Shown here: piece by piece, positions 7,080 to 15,451 of the stretch
Layout of the letters: every line of letters begins with the position of its first letter
Position numbering within the stretch: the stretch's first letter is position 1
Assembly (NCBI GenBank): GCA_035265325.1
Contig: DATFOS010000210.1
Location: 1-19,155, forward strand
DNA: 19,155 nt
Direction of reading: 5' to 3'
Source of the DNA: DATCLS01 sp035265325
Lineage (GTDB): Bacteria > Actinomycetota > Acidimicrobiia > Acidimicrobiales > VFJN01
Made by a program: the position numbers and the translations under genes
Notes under the pieces: generated by a model
Database searches by the model: none
Told to the model about the DNA's origin: nothing
What the model saw: only the letters and a program-made list of their open reading frames with translations

Positions 7080-7594
7080 GCCGGCTGGTCGCGCAGCTGC
7101 TGGGCCGTGGCGACCATCTGCCGCCCGAGCGGCCCGAGCTGGCGGCCGGTCAGGCGCTCGGTGACCGAGATGGCCTGCGGGCCGAACGGCACGAGCCGCG
7201 CCCACAGCAGGTAGCCGGCGACGAACCCGCAGATGCGGTCACCCACCTCCTCCTGGTGCAGGACCAGCTTCTCTCCCCGGCCGAGCAGGGCCTGCAGCTC
7301 GAGGTAGAGCTTGTGCTGGAAGATCACCGGGTCGTCCTGCGGGCGCTGGGGCCGGTGCAGCCACGACACGTTGAGCTCGTCGTAGTTGTGGAGGTTGTGC
7401 GGCGCGGCGATGAGGGAGATGACTCGACTGAAGCCCTGCTCCCGGATCCAGATGATCTCCTCCTGCCGGCGGACGCGGCGGTGGTTGGCGCCGTAGCCGC
7501 CGGGGCGCTCGCAGATCGCCAGCTTGTCCTTCAGCACCCACACGAAGTTGCGCGGGGTGATGCCCTGGGCCCATTTGCCCTTCATCGGTGCCAC
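7076..7594 (-). CDS. Dual-specificity-phosphatase-like protein with a degenerate P-loop (putative pseudophosphatase)
   Basis: 172 residues. The layout resembles cysteine-dependent dual-specificity phosphatases: NFVWVLKDKLAICERPGG (16-33), a helix EEIIWIREQGFSRVISLIA (45-63), NVSWLHRPQRPQDDP (75-89, where the general-acid Asp is expected), a helix, then a strand and P-loop EKLVLHQEEVGDR followed by a helix ICGFVAGYLLW. The canonical signature is H-C-x5-R. Here H113-Q114-x5-R120 keeps the His, Arg and spacing, but the nucleophilic Cys is Gln, so hydrolysis by the usual mechanism is not expected. The fold call is by pattern only. The GTG at 7594 is supported by GAGAGGA 6 nt upstream and overlaps folP by 13 bp; the ATG at 7585 would give an ATGA overlap. 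It sits inside the folate operon with an overlap on both sides. Role unknown; a binding or regulatory role is inferred. Confidence 0.8.
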   Translation of the reverse strand: MAPMKGKWAQGITPRNFVWVLKDKLAICERPGGYGANHRRVRRQEEIIWIREQGFSRVISLIAAPHNLHNYDELNVSWLHRPQRPQDDPVIFQHKLYLELQALLGRGEKLVLHQEEVGDRICGFVAGYLLWARLVPFGPQAISVTERLTGRQLGPLGRQMVATAQQLRDQPA

Positions 7595-8415
7595 GACTGT
7601 TCCTCTCGATCACCAGCGCGGACGGACGCCGCGACGACCTCGGCGGCCCGCACCGTCGCGGCCACCTCGTGTGCCCGCACCATCGCCGCTCCCTGGTGGT
7701 ACGCCCAGGCCGCGGTGGCGACAGAGCCCGCCAGCCGGTCGCCCGGCGGCGGCAGCGCATCGCTGCGGTCGGCGCGAGCCAGCAGCCGGCCGAGCGACGA
7801 CTTGCGGCTCGTGCCCACGAGCACCGGGTACCCGGTGGCGACCAGCACGTCGAGGTTGGCGAGCAGGTCGAGGTTGTGGGCGAGCGTCTTGCCGAACCCG
7901 ATGCCGGGATCGATCCACACCTCGTCGACACCGGCGGCGGTGGCGGCATCGGCCGAGGCGACCAGCACGTCGCGCACCTCGACGACCACGTCGTCGTAGG
8001 TGGGCTCGTGCTGCATCGTGCGGGGGTCGCCCCGCATGTGCATGGCCACGAAGGCGGCGCCGGTGGCGGCGGCCACCGGGGCCAGGGAGGCCGACACGTC
8101 GTTGATCATGCGGGCGCCGGCGGCCACGGCCGCCTCGGCGACCTCGGGCTTGCGGGTGTCGACCGACACCTGCACGCCCCCCGCCGCCAGCGCCTCGACC
8201 ACGGGGACGACGCGGCGCAGCTCCTCCTCCACGGGGACGGGCTCGGCGCCCGGCCGGGTGGACTCGCCGCCGACGTCGACCCAGTCGGCGCCCTCGTCGA
8301 TCAGCCGCCGGCCGTGCGCGACGGCGGCGTCGGCGGCGAGGAACCGGCCCCCGTCCGAGAACGAGTCGGGTGTCACGTTGAGCACACCCATGACTCGACC
8401 AGGACGTAGCTGCAC
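7582..8415 (-). CDS. folP: Dihydropteroate synthase
   Basis: Joins 6-hydroxymethyl-dihydropterin pyrophosphate (the FolK product) with p-aminobenzoate; it is the sulfonamide target. 277 residues forming a TIM barrel. Visible motifs are MGVLNVTPDSFSDGG (9-23), DVGGESTRPGAEPV (from 47), VSVDTRKPEVA, MINDVSA, FVAMHMRGDPRTMQ, IDPGIGFGKTLAHNLDLL and GTSRKSSLGRLL. No substitution that I can recognise as resistance-related was identified. The GTG at 8415 lies only 8 nt after a TAAGAT hexamer and has no Shine-Dalgarno, so the mRNA may be leaderless. The 3' end overlaps the phosphatase-like gene. Confidence 0.97.
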   Translation of the reverse strand: MQLRPGRVMGVLNVTPDSFSDGGRFLAADAAVAHGRRLIDEGADWVDVGGESTRPGAEPVPVEEELRRVVPVVEALAAGGVQVSVDTRKPEVAEAAVAAGARMINDVSASLAPVAAATGAAFVAMHMRGDPRTMQHEPTYDDVVVEVRDVLVASADAATAAGVDEVWIDPGIGFGKTLAHNLDLLANLDVLVATGYPVLVGTSRKSSLGRLLARADRSDALPPPGDRLAGSVATAAWAYHQGAAMVRAHEVAATVRAAEVVAASVRAGDREEQSWHR

Positions 8416-8423
8416 GGCCAGCC

Positions 8424-8443
8424 ATCTTAGGGCCCAGCTGGGC
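8424..8443 (-). promoter_or_regulatory. Possible leaderless promoter (-10 TAAGAT) with an overlapping palindrome before folP
   Basis: In the 100-bp folE-folP gap the minus strand shows TAAGAT (8429-8424), which fits the actinobacterial TANNNT -10 pattern and lies 8 nt before the GTG. Directly upstream is a perfect 12-bp palindrome GCCCAGCTGGGC (8432-8443) in the spacer position, which could be an operator. No good -35 box is visible. It would give the folP to folK genes a start independent of folE. Confidence 0.35.
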
Positions 8444-8515
8444 GTGTCGCCGCCTTCACGAGCAGTTACCGGCCCGTACTGTGGCGTCCTATCGCACGGA
8501 GGGTGGTCGGCGACC

Positions 8516-9178
8516 TCAGTGGCGCCCGTGGATGAAACGCATGGCCTCTTCGCGTGTCGCCACCGACGAGCGGAAGATGCCGCGCACGGCCGACGTGACC
8601 GTCGTGGACCCCGGCTTGCGGACCCCGCGCATCGTCATGCAGAGGTGCTCGGCCTCGACGACGACCATGACGCCGCGCGGGGCGAGGGTCCGCTCGACCT
8701 CGTCGGCGATCTGCGCGGTGAGCCGCTCTTGCACCTGGGGGCGCTTGGCGTGGGCGTCGACGAGCCGGGCCAGCTTGGACAGGCCGGTGATCCGCCCGTC
8801 GGGGCCGGGGATGTACGCCACGTGGGCCTTGCCGATGAACGGCACCAGGTGGTGCTCGCACAGCGAGTTCACCGTGATGTCGCGCACCATCACCATCTCG
8901 TCGTGGCCGGCGTCGAACGTGACCTTGAGGTGGCGGTCGGCGTCCTCGTGGAGGCCGGAGCACACCTCGGCGTACATGCGGGCCACCCGCATCGGGGTGT
9001 CCTTGAGGCCGTCGCGGTCGACGTCCTCCCCGATGGCCTCGAGGATCTCGCGCACCGCCTTGGCGATGCGATCGAGGTCCATCGGGGTGTCCATGGCCGG
9101 GAAGCGGCTCGCGCTCGTGGGCCAGTCGTCGTCCTCGAACTCGCCGTCGTCCGTCGGAGAGATGTCCTGCGTGGTCAC
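8516..9178 (-). CDS. folE: GTP cyclohydrolase I
   Basis: Converts GTP to 7,8-dihydroneopterin triphosphate, the first committed step of folate synthesis. 220 residues, homodecamer in the family. The zinc ligands are present as C107 and H110 in NSLCEHHLVPF and C180 in EAEHLCMTMRG. Other signatures are DGLKDTPMRVARMY, GKAHVAYIPGPDGRITGLSKLARLVD, QERLTAQIAD and the C-terminal REEAMRFI. It is the zinc-dependent type IA enzyme. The N-terminal ~30 residues are acidic and probably disordered. The GTG at 9178 has AAGAAGG about 7 nt upstream. The gene follows ftsH by 29 bp, so it is probably expressed from the same transcript. Confidence 0.97.
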   Translation of the reverse strand: MTTQDISPTDDGEFEDDDWPTSASRFPAMDTPMDLDRIAKAVREILEAIGEDVDRDGLKDTPMRVARMYAEVCSGLHEDADRHLKVTFDAGHDEMVMVRDITVNSLCEHHLVPFIGKAHVAYIPGPDGRITGLSKLARLVDAHAKRPQVQERLTAQIADEVERTLAPRGVMVVVEAEHLCMTMRGVRKPGSTTVTSAVRGIFRSSVATREEAMRFIHGRH

Positions 9179-9207
9179 GGCGTCGCCTTCTTCAGGGTCC
9201 GGAAAAA

Positions 9208-11244
<2,037 letters not shown>

Positions 11245-11316
11245 AGCGGGCGTCAGGCTAGCGACGAAGTCCGCAAGCGGACAGGGCGCGGCAAGGTTCC
11301 ATCGGCGGGGTCCCCT

Positions 11317-11883
11317 TCATCGGTTGCCCGCGTACTCGCAGACGTAGGGCAGGTTGCGGAAGCGTTCCCCGACGTCGAGCCCATAGCCGAGCACGAACGC
11401 GGGCGGGATCTCGAAGCCCACGTAGCGCAGCTCTTCCTGCGTCTTCTGCTTGCCCTGACGGACGAACAGGGCGCACACCTCGAGGGTCGCCGGCTGGCGG
11501 GCCATGAGGTTGCGCCGCAGGTAGGTGAGCGTGAGGCCCGAATCGACGATGTCCTCGACCAGCACGACGTGCCGGCCGGCGATGTCGATGTCGAGGTCCT
11601 TCACGATGCGGACCACGCCGGAGCTGCGGGTGGAGGCGCCGTACGACGACACCGCCATGAAATCGACCTCGATCGGGAGCGTGATCTCGCGCACGAGGTC
11701 CGCCAGGAACACGAACGCGCCCTTGAGCACGCAGACCAGCAGCGGCGGGCGGCCCACGTAGTCGGACGAGATCTGTTCGCCCAGTTCGGCGACGCGGGCC
11801 CGGATCTTGTCCTCGGGGATGACGAGGCCCCCGAGGACCGCATCGTCGACGTGGTGGCCGTTCGGAGGGGGAGTGCCCGCCAT
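11317..11883 (-). CDS. hpt: Hypoxanthine phosphoribosyltransferase
   Basis: Salvages hypoxanthine and guanine with PRPP to IMP and GMP. 188 residues, as usual for the type I bacterial enzyme. The PRPP-binding motif is VVLVEDIVDSGLTLTYL; also seen are LLVCVLKGAFVFLADLVR near the N-terminus, VDFMAVSSYG, and the C-terminal FVLGYGLDVGERFRNLPYVCEY that closes over the base. ATG at 11883. A TAGCGT hexamer 9 nt upstream may be a weak -10 element. It lies 34 bp after tilS. The order tilS-hpt-ftsH-folE is a widely conserved bacterial arrangement. Confidence 0.97.
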   Translation of the reverse strand: MAGTPPPNGHHVDDAVLGGLVIPEDKIRARVAELGEQISSDYVGRPPLLVCVLKGAFVFLADLVREITLPIEVDFMAVSSYGASTRSSGVVRIVKDLDIDIAGRHVVLVEDIVDSGLTLTYLRRNLMARQPATLEVCALFVRQGKQKTQEELRYVGFEIPPAFVLGYGLDVGERFRNLPYVCEYAGNR

Positions 11884-11917
11884 ATGGGGCCCACGCTACA
11901 AGTCGATGCGCCCGGGA

Positions 11918-12943
11918 TCACCCGTCGGGGGATGCGGGCGGCTCGACCCGCAGGCGGTTGTGCCGGCGGGCCACGCGCCAGCCGCCGGCGACCTCGCAGG
12001 CCACGGCCTCGCCCCGGGCCACCGCCAGCGTCCGCTCGACGGCGGCGGCGTCCGGCGGGTACCGCTCGGGCCCGCCCGGACCGTCGCCGGTGCCCCGCAG
12101 CCAGGCCCGGACGGCCCGGCGCGCGAGCGCGGCCGGGGCGGCGGACAGGGCCTGCGCGTCGGTGGGGTCGAGGCCGGCGGCCAACGCGTCGAGGGCGGCG
12201 GCGTCGTCGCGCGCCAGGTCCGCCTGGCGGGCCAGCAGGGCGACGACGTCGCGCTCGGCCACGTCGGCCAGCATCGGGAGGACCTCGTGGCGCACCCGGT
12301 TGCGTCGGAACGAGCGGTCGTCGTTGCTCGGGTCGGCCACCGGGACGAGGCCCAGCGCTGCGCACAGGGCGTGCGTCTCTGCCCGGCGGAGGCGGCGCAG
12401 CGGACGCCCGCCCGGCGCCATCCCGGCCAGCCCGTCGAGCCCGGCCCCCCGCAGGAGGTTCAGGACGACCGTCTCGGCCTGGTCGTCGGCCGTGTGGCCG
12501 ACGAGCGCGCCCGGCGGCAGGGCTGCATAGCGGGCGGCGCGGGCTCGCGCCTCGAGGTTCGGCCCGGCGCCCACGGGGACGGCGACGGCGGCGAACCGGG
12601 CGCCGAACCGCTCGGCCGCGGCCCGGACCACCTCGGCCTCCGCTGCGGAGGCGGGACGGAGCCCGTGGTCCACGTGGACGGCCGTCACGTCGCAGCCGGC
12701 CGCCACGGCGAGCGCCAGCAGGGCCAGCGAGTCCGGCCCGCCGGAGACGCCGCAGGCCACGGCGGTCCCCGGTGGCGGGAAGTCGCAGCGGGCCAGGTAC
12801 GGCGCGCACGCGTCGGCGAGGCGGGCCCGGTCGCCGCCCGGCCCGCCCGAGCCGCCTGGCCGGCCCGAGCCGCCCGGCCGGCCCGACGGCTCGCCGAGCG
12901 CTATCCGACCAGCTCCTCGGACAGCCGGACCCGGTCGAGCCAT
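11918..12943 (-). CDS. tilS: tRNA(Ile)-lysidine synthase
   Basis: Uses ATP and lysine to make lysidine at C34 of the AUA-decoding tRNA-Ile. The PP-loop ATPase motif is VACGVSGGPDSLALLALAVAAG, followed by VTAVHVDHGLRP, LVGHTADDQAETVVLNLLRGAGLDGLAGM and PSNDDRSFRRNRVRHEVLPML, all diagnostic of TilS. The C-terminal part is short and Ala-rich, as in other actinobacterial forms. The 5' end is uncertain. The first ATG (12943) overlaps the metalloprotease gene by 43 bp. Where a coupled start would be expected (ATAG at the upstream stop, 8 nt after GAGGAG) the codon is ATA, and the next candidate is a CTG in the sequence PYLAR. The predicted N-terminus contains a Gly/Pro/Ser repeat coded by 18-bp tandem units. 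Confidence 0.9.
   Translation of the reverse strand: MARPGPAVRGAGRIALGEPSGRPGGSGRPGGSGGPGGDRARLADACAPYLARCDFPPPGTAVACGVSGGPDSLALLALAVAAGCDVTAVHVDHGLRPASAAEAEVVRAAAERFGARFAAVAVPVGAGPNLEARARAARYAALPPGALVGHTADDQAETVVLNLLRGAGLDGLAGMAPGGRPLRRLRRAETHALCAALGLVPVADPSNDDRSFRRNRVRHEVLPMLADVAERDVVALLARQADLARDDAAALDALAAGLDPTDAQALSAAPAALARRAVRAWLRGTGDGPGGPERYPPDAAAVERTLAVARGEAVACEVAGGWRVARRHNRLRVEPPASPDG
12830..12883. repeat. Three 18-bp tandem units in the 5' part of tilS
   Basis: On the minus strand the units 12883-12866, 12865-12848 and 12847-12830 are nearly identical. The first two differ by one base; the third has a few changes. In the tilS frame they encode repeats of the type GRPGGS. The repeat lies between the metalloprotease stop and the start of the conserved PP-loop domain. 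It is probably a slippage-generated flexible linker or untranslated leader, depending on the true start. Confidence 0.75.
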
Positions 12944-13992
12944 TCCTGCGGCGCCCGGATCTCGGCCAGCGTGGGCAGCCACTGCGGGCCCCGCCAGGCG
13001 GCATCGAGGGCATCGTCGCCGCCCTCGTCCTCGACGTAGCGGATGAAGGCCTCGCCCTGTGCGTACTGCTTGAGCTTGGCGTCGATGCCGAGCGAGCGCT
13101 GCACGGCCTTGGCCAGGCTGCCACCCTGGCGACGGCGCTCCTTGAGGGCCCGCGAGAAGCGCGGCGCCGAGGGGACGTGGCCGCGGCCGGCCCGGTCCAT
13201 CGTCACGTCGCCGTGGCCCTCGAGCAGGCTCATCATCCCGCCGATGCGGCCGAGCAGGTCGCGCTGGTCGGGGCTGGCGAAGAGGACCGCCAGGCCGCCC
13301 TCGTCGAGGGGGCTGCGCCCGCTGCGCAGGTCGTCGACGACCTGGCTCAGGGCGTCGAGGAACCGGCGGGGATCGGGCTCGACGGCGTCGAGCGTCTTGT
13401 GGACCATCGAGAGGAAGTGCTCGCGGAGCCACGGGATGCCGGTGAACTGCGCCCGATGGGTCACCTCGTGCAGGGCCAGCCACAGCCGGAACTCCTGCGG
13501 GGGGAAGCCGAACCGCTTCTCGAGCGCCAGCACGTTGGGGCCGACGTAGTAGACGAGGTCCTGGTCCTCGGGCTTCTCGTCCTCGATGATCAGCAGGTCG
13601 TACTGGCCCAGCACGCGGCCCGCCATCCACCCGAGGAGCAGGCCGACCTCGACGCCGGCGGCCCGGCGCGACACGGCCCCGCCCACGTTGGCGAGCGGGC
13701 CCGTGCGATCGTTCCGCTCGGTCAGCTTGTCCATGACCGGGCGCAGCAGGCGGCGGAAGCTGGCCAGGTTGGCGCGTACCCAGTCGTCGCGGCCGACGAC
13801 GCGGGCGCGGGCGGCGCCGGAGGCGGACCGGAGCCCGGTGGCCTGCGCCACCAGCTCCTCCGCCTGGGCGGTGACCTCGTCGAAGTCGGAGGCGAGGCGG
13901 TCGTAGTGGTACGACTCGGCGAGCGGCTCGCGACCGGCGACCCGGACGGCCATGCGCTCGGCGAGGCCCCAATCGACCGGCCCCTGGGCCAC
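12901..13992 (-). CDS. DUF2342 zinc-dependent metalloprotease-like protein
   Basis: 363 residues, a family almost confined to actinobacteria and often annotated as a zinc-dependent metalloprotease or an F420-biosynthesis-associated protein. The zinc site is HEVTH (175-179) within LWLALHEVTHRAQF. A likely third ligand is Glu258 in SLLEGHGD. Other family features are ANVGGAVSRRAAGVEVGLLLGWMAGRVLGQYD and VYYVGPNV near the middle, and the C-terminal basic RFSRALKERRRQGGSLAKAVQRSLGIDAKLKQYAQGEAF. No signal peptide or transmembrane helix is evident. Substrate unknown. The GTG at 13992 directly abuts the stop codon of the small membrane protein gene. The position before tilS and hpt is typical for this family. 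Confidence 0.92.
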   Translation of the reverse strand: MAQGPVDWGLAERMAVRVAGREPLAESYHYDRLASDFDEVTAQAEELVAQATGLRSASGAARARVVGRDDWVRANLASFRRLLRPVMDKLTERNDRTGPLANVGGAVSRRAAGVEVGLLLGWMAGRVLGQYDLLIIEDEKPEDQDLVYYVGPNVLALEKRFGFPPQEFRLWLALHEVTHRAQFTGIPWLREHFLSMVHKTLDAVEPDPRRFLDALSQVVDDLRSGRSPLDEGGLAVLFASPDQRDLLGRIGGMMSLLEGHGDVTMDRAGRGHVPSAPRFSRALKERRRQGGSLAKAVQRSLGIDAKLKQYAQGEAFIRYVEDEGGDDALDAAWRGPQWLPTLAEIRAPQEWLDRVRLSEELVG

Positions 13993-14130
13993 CTAGCGGC
14001 CCTTCGGGTAGCGGGTGGACTCCACCTTGCGCAGGTAGTTGGCGCCGATGCCGACGAGGGTCACCAGCGCGCCGACAGAGAGGACGACGCCGATCCAGAA
14101 GTGCCAGACCATCGCGAACATGGGCCGCAT
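13993..14130 (-). CDS. Small single-helix membrane protein
   Basis: 45 residues from the ATG at 14130. One transmembrane helix (about WHFWIGVVLSVGALVTLVGIGANYL) is followed by a basic tail KVESTRYPKGR. The frame is open to 14268, but the upstream part is Gly/Pro-rich low complexity and is rejected. A second ATG at 14121 would give 42 residues and lies 7 nt after a TACGAT hexamer, a leaderless-like arrangement. The stop touches the GTG of the DUF2342 gene, so the two are co-transcribed and probably translationally coupled. Function unknown. Confidence 0.65.
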   Translation of the reverse strand: MRPMFAMVWHFWIGVVLSVGALVTLVGIGANYLRKVESTRYPKGR

Positions 14131-14350
14131 CGTAGGGGACGCGTCGCGGGCCCACGCATCCGCGTGGCCGGGCCCCGGACCGGGGATGCGCACGTGGGCG
14201 CCCTGCGAACCGTGCCCGAGCGCGCCAGAGGGCCCGTGCCGCGGCGACTCCGGCGTCGCGGCGGGCACGAGCGCGTCCCGGCATCGGCGACCGCGGTCAC
14301 CAATGCGCGTTCGACTCGTCGATTGGGGCCTCAGGCCCGTCCGGTGGGCG

Positions 14351-14393
14351 AAACGCGAAAGACCCGCCGGACGGAATCGTCCATCGGCGGGTC
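14351..14393 (-). terminator. Intrinsic terminator of the zinc-ribbon gene
   Basis: A 9-bp perfect outer stem (14361-14369 with 14385-14393) encloses an inner 4-bp stem (14370-14373 with 14378-14381). On the minus strand it is followed by TTTCGCGTTT. The hairpin begins inside the TGA of the upstream gene at 14392-14394. It is the only T-tract terminator seen in the window, and it separates the zinc-ribbon gene from the operon downstream. Confidence 0.75.
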
Positions 14394-14580
14394 AGGCGAT
14401 CTTGCGACCTCGAGTACGAGGAGCAGCGATGCGGTGGTGTAGGGAGCAATAACTTTCGTCGTTGTAGATGGAGAGCCGTGTCCGGCACCCCTCTTCGGTA
14501 CAGATCCTCCCTGACCTGTACCGACGGGACGGAGCGACGGCGCTCGTGATCCTCTCACCCGAGAGCGCGCGGTCTTCCAT
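14392..14580 (-). CDS. Small zinc-ribbon-like protein, putative SigR target
   Basis: 62 residues. The core GRICTEEGCRTRLSIYNDESYCSLHH has C-x4-C and C-x2-H pairs separated by a short beta-like stretch, a plausible one-zinc binding module. Short proteins with a C-x4-C-x-TRLS-x-YN pattern are, as I recall, widespread and uncharacterised in actinobacteria. The tail is basic (RTRGRK). The ATG at 14580 has GAGG 5 nt upstream. A SigR-type promoter lies immediately upstream and an intrinsic terminator overlaps the stop, so this is a monocistronic unit. Codon use is less GC-rich than in the neighbouring operon. Function unknown; DNA, RNA or protein binding, or redox-sensitive zinc release, are guesses. 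Confidence 0.75.
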   Translation of the reverse strand: MEDRALSGERITSAVAPSRRYRSGRICTEEGCRTRLSIYNDESYCSLHHRIAAPRTRGRKIA

Positions 14581-14589
14581 GTCGGCCTC

Positions 14590-14615
14590 AACGACACGAG
14601 TACTCCGGGTATTCC
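14590..14615 (-). promoter_or_regulatory. SigR/SigH-type promoter (GGAAT-N18-GTT)
   Basis: On the minus strand GGAAT (14615-14611) is followed by exactly 18 bases and then GTT (14592-14590). This matches the established consensus of the thiol-stress ECF sigma factor SigR of Streptomyces (and the related SigH of mycobacteria). GTT is 9 nt before the ATG at 14580, so the transcript would begin at or just before the start codon. sigR itself lies about 1.1 kb away. Confidence 0.6.
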
Positions 14616-14644
14616 CGGGATCGACGGAGCGTCGCAGACGGATG

Positions 14645-14673
14645 GGGACGCTTCCGGCAACCGCTGCTATGGT
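14645..14673 (+). promoter_or_regulatory. Possible housekeeping promoter of the sugar transferase gene
   Basis: An extended -10 TGC-TATGGT (14665-14673) lies 17 bp after GGGACG (14645-14650), a poor -35. Transcription would start near 14680, some 35-55 nt before the candidate start codons. It is in the only divergent intergenic region of the window. Confidence 0.35.
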
Positions 14674-14714
14674 CCGGCGTCAGTCGAGCGGGGGCCTTCC
14701 TTGGGAACGTTCAG

Positions 14715-15389
14715 TTGGGGGACGACGACGCCGCAGTGACCACGCACGTTGCCGCGCCGGCCGCGCGGGTGCGATCCCTTGCCGGGTCGCTCCGCAAGCG
14801 CACGTTCGACGTGGCCCTCGTCGTGGTCACATTGCCGCTGACCCTGCCCGTGGGGGTGCTCCTGGGGCTCGCGGTGCGCGCCACGTCGCGCGGCCCGGCC
14901 ATCTTCCGCCAGGAGCGCGTCGGCCGGGGCGGCCGGCCGTTCCGGATGTACAAGTTCCGGACGATGGTGGTCGACGCCGAGGAACGGCTGGCGCGCGACC
15001 CCGAGCTGCACGCCCTGTACGTGCGGAACGACCACAAGATCCCGGCCAAGCTCGACCCTCGGGTCACACGCCTCGGCCGGTTCCTGCGGGTCACGAGCCT
15101 CGACGAGCTGCCGCAGCTCATCAACGTGGTCGACGGCTCGATGAGCCTCGTCGGGCCGCGTCCGATCACCAAGCCGCAGTACGACGAGGTCGAACCGCTG
15201 CTCGACGCCTACCGGGCCGCCCGGCCCGGCATGACCGGGTACTGGCAGGTCACGGGCCGGTCGCTGATCCCGTACCCCGAGCGGGCCGAGTACGACGCCC
15301 ACTACGTGCGGAACTGGTCGCTGCACCGCGACCTGGTCATCCTGCTGCAGACGCCGCTCGCCGTCGTCCGCAAGCGCGGCGCGGTCTGA
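14715..15389 (+). CDS. Bacterial sugar transferase (undecaprenyl-phosphate glycosyl-1-phosphate transferase family)
   Basis: Members transfer a sugar-1-phosphate from a UDP-sugar to undecaprenyl phosphate, starting the lipid-linked repeat unit of an exopolysaccharide or glycan. 224 residues, a single catalytic domain of the small monotopic class. The membrane re-entrant helix DVALVVVTLPLTLPVGVLLGLAV is followed by GPAIFRQERVGRGGRPFRMYKFRTMVVDAEE, FLRVTSLDELPQLINVVDGSMSLVGPRPI and PGMTGYWQVTGRS, with the catalytic Asp-Glu pair in SLDELPQ. The start is uncertain: TTG at 14715 or GTG at 14736, neither with a strong ribosome site. No other polysaccharide gene is in the window, so its sugar and product cannot be told. 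It is the only plus-strand gene. Confidence 0.92.
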   Translation: MGDDDAAVTTHVAAPAARVRSLAGSLRKRTFDVALVVVTLPLTLPVGVLLGLAVRATSRGPAIFRQERVGRGGRPFRMYKFRTMVVDAEERLARDPELHALYVRNDHKIPAKLDPRVTRLGRFLRVTSLDELPQLINVVDGSMSLVGPRPITKPQYDEVEPLLDAYRAARPGMTGYWQVTGRSLIPYPERAEYDAHYVRNWSLHRDLVILLQTPLAVVRKRGAV

Positions 15390-15415
15390 GGCGACGGACC
15401 GGCGCCCGGGCGCGG

Positions 15416-15442
15416 CGTCGCCCCGGCGATGCCGGGGCGACG
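15416..15442. terminator. Bidirectional hairpin between convergent genes
   Basis: A 12-bp perfect stem (15416-15427 with 15431-15442) with a 3-base loop lies in the 62-bp gap between the ends of the plus-strand sugar transferase gene and the minus-strand rsrA. No T-tract follows on either side, as often in GC-rich actinobacteria. A perfect 12-bp palindrome GCGCCCGGGCGC (15402-15413) is adjacent. Confidence 0.7.
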
Positions 15443-15451
15443 GAACGTGCG

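Noticed and set aside
7080..7205. Upstream extension of folB
   Set aside because: It is out-of-frame overlap with the phosphatase-like gene and Arg/Ala/Pro-rich. The GTGA overlap at 7076-7079 gives a normal-length FolB.
14131..14268. 91-residue version of the small membrane protein
   Set aside because: The added N-terminus is Gly/Pro/His-rich low complexity in a region full of GC-rich hairpins. It is more likely untranslated.
12944..14284. Upstream extension of the tilS frame to 14284 (788 codons), suggesting a fusion protein
   Set aside because: The extension overlaps the whole DUF2342 gene in another frame and has shadow composition; TilS homology begins only near 12830.
14400..14520. Lower-GC segment considered as a possible tRNA or small RNA gene
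   Set aside because: No cloverleaf or TTCGA-type arm was found. The segment is explained by the zinc-ribbon coding sequence on the minus strand.
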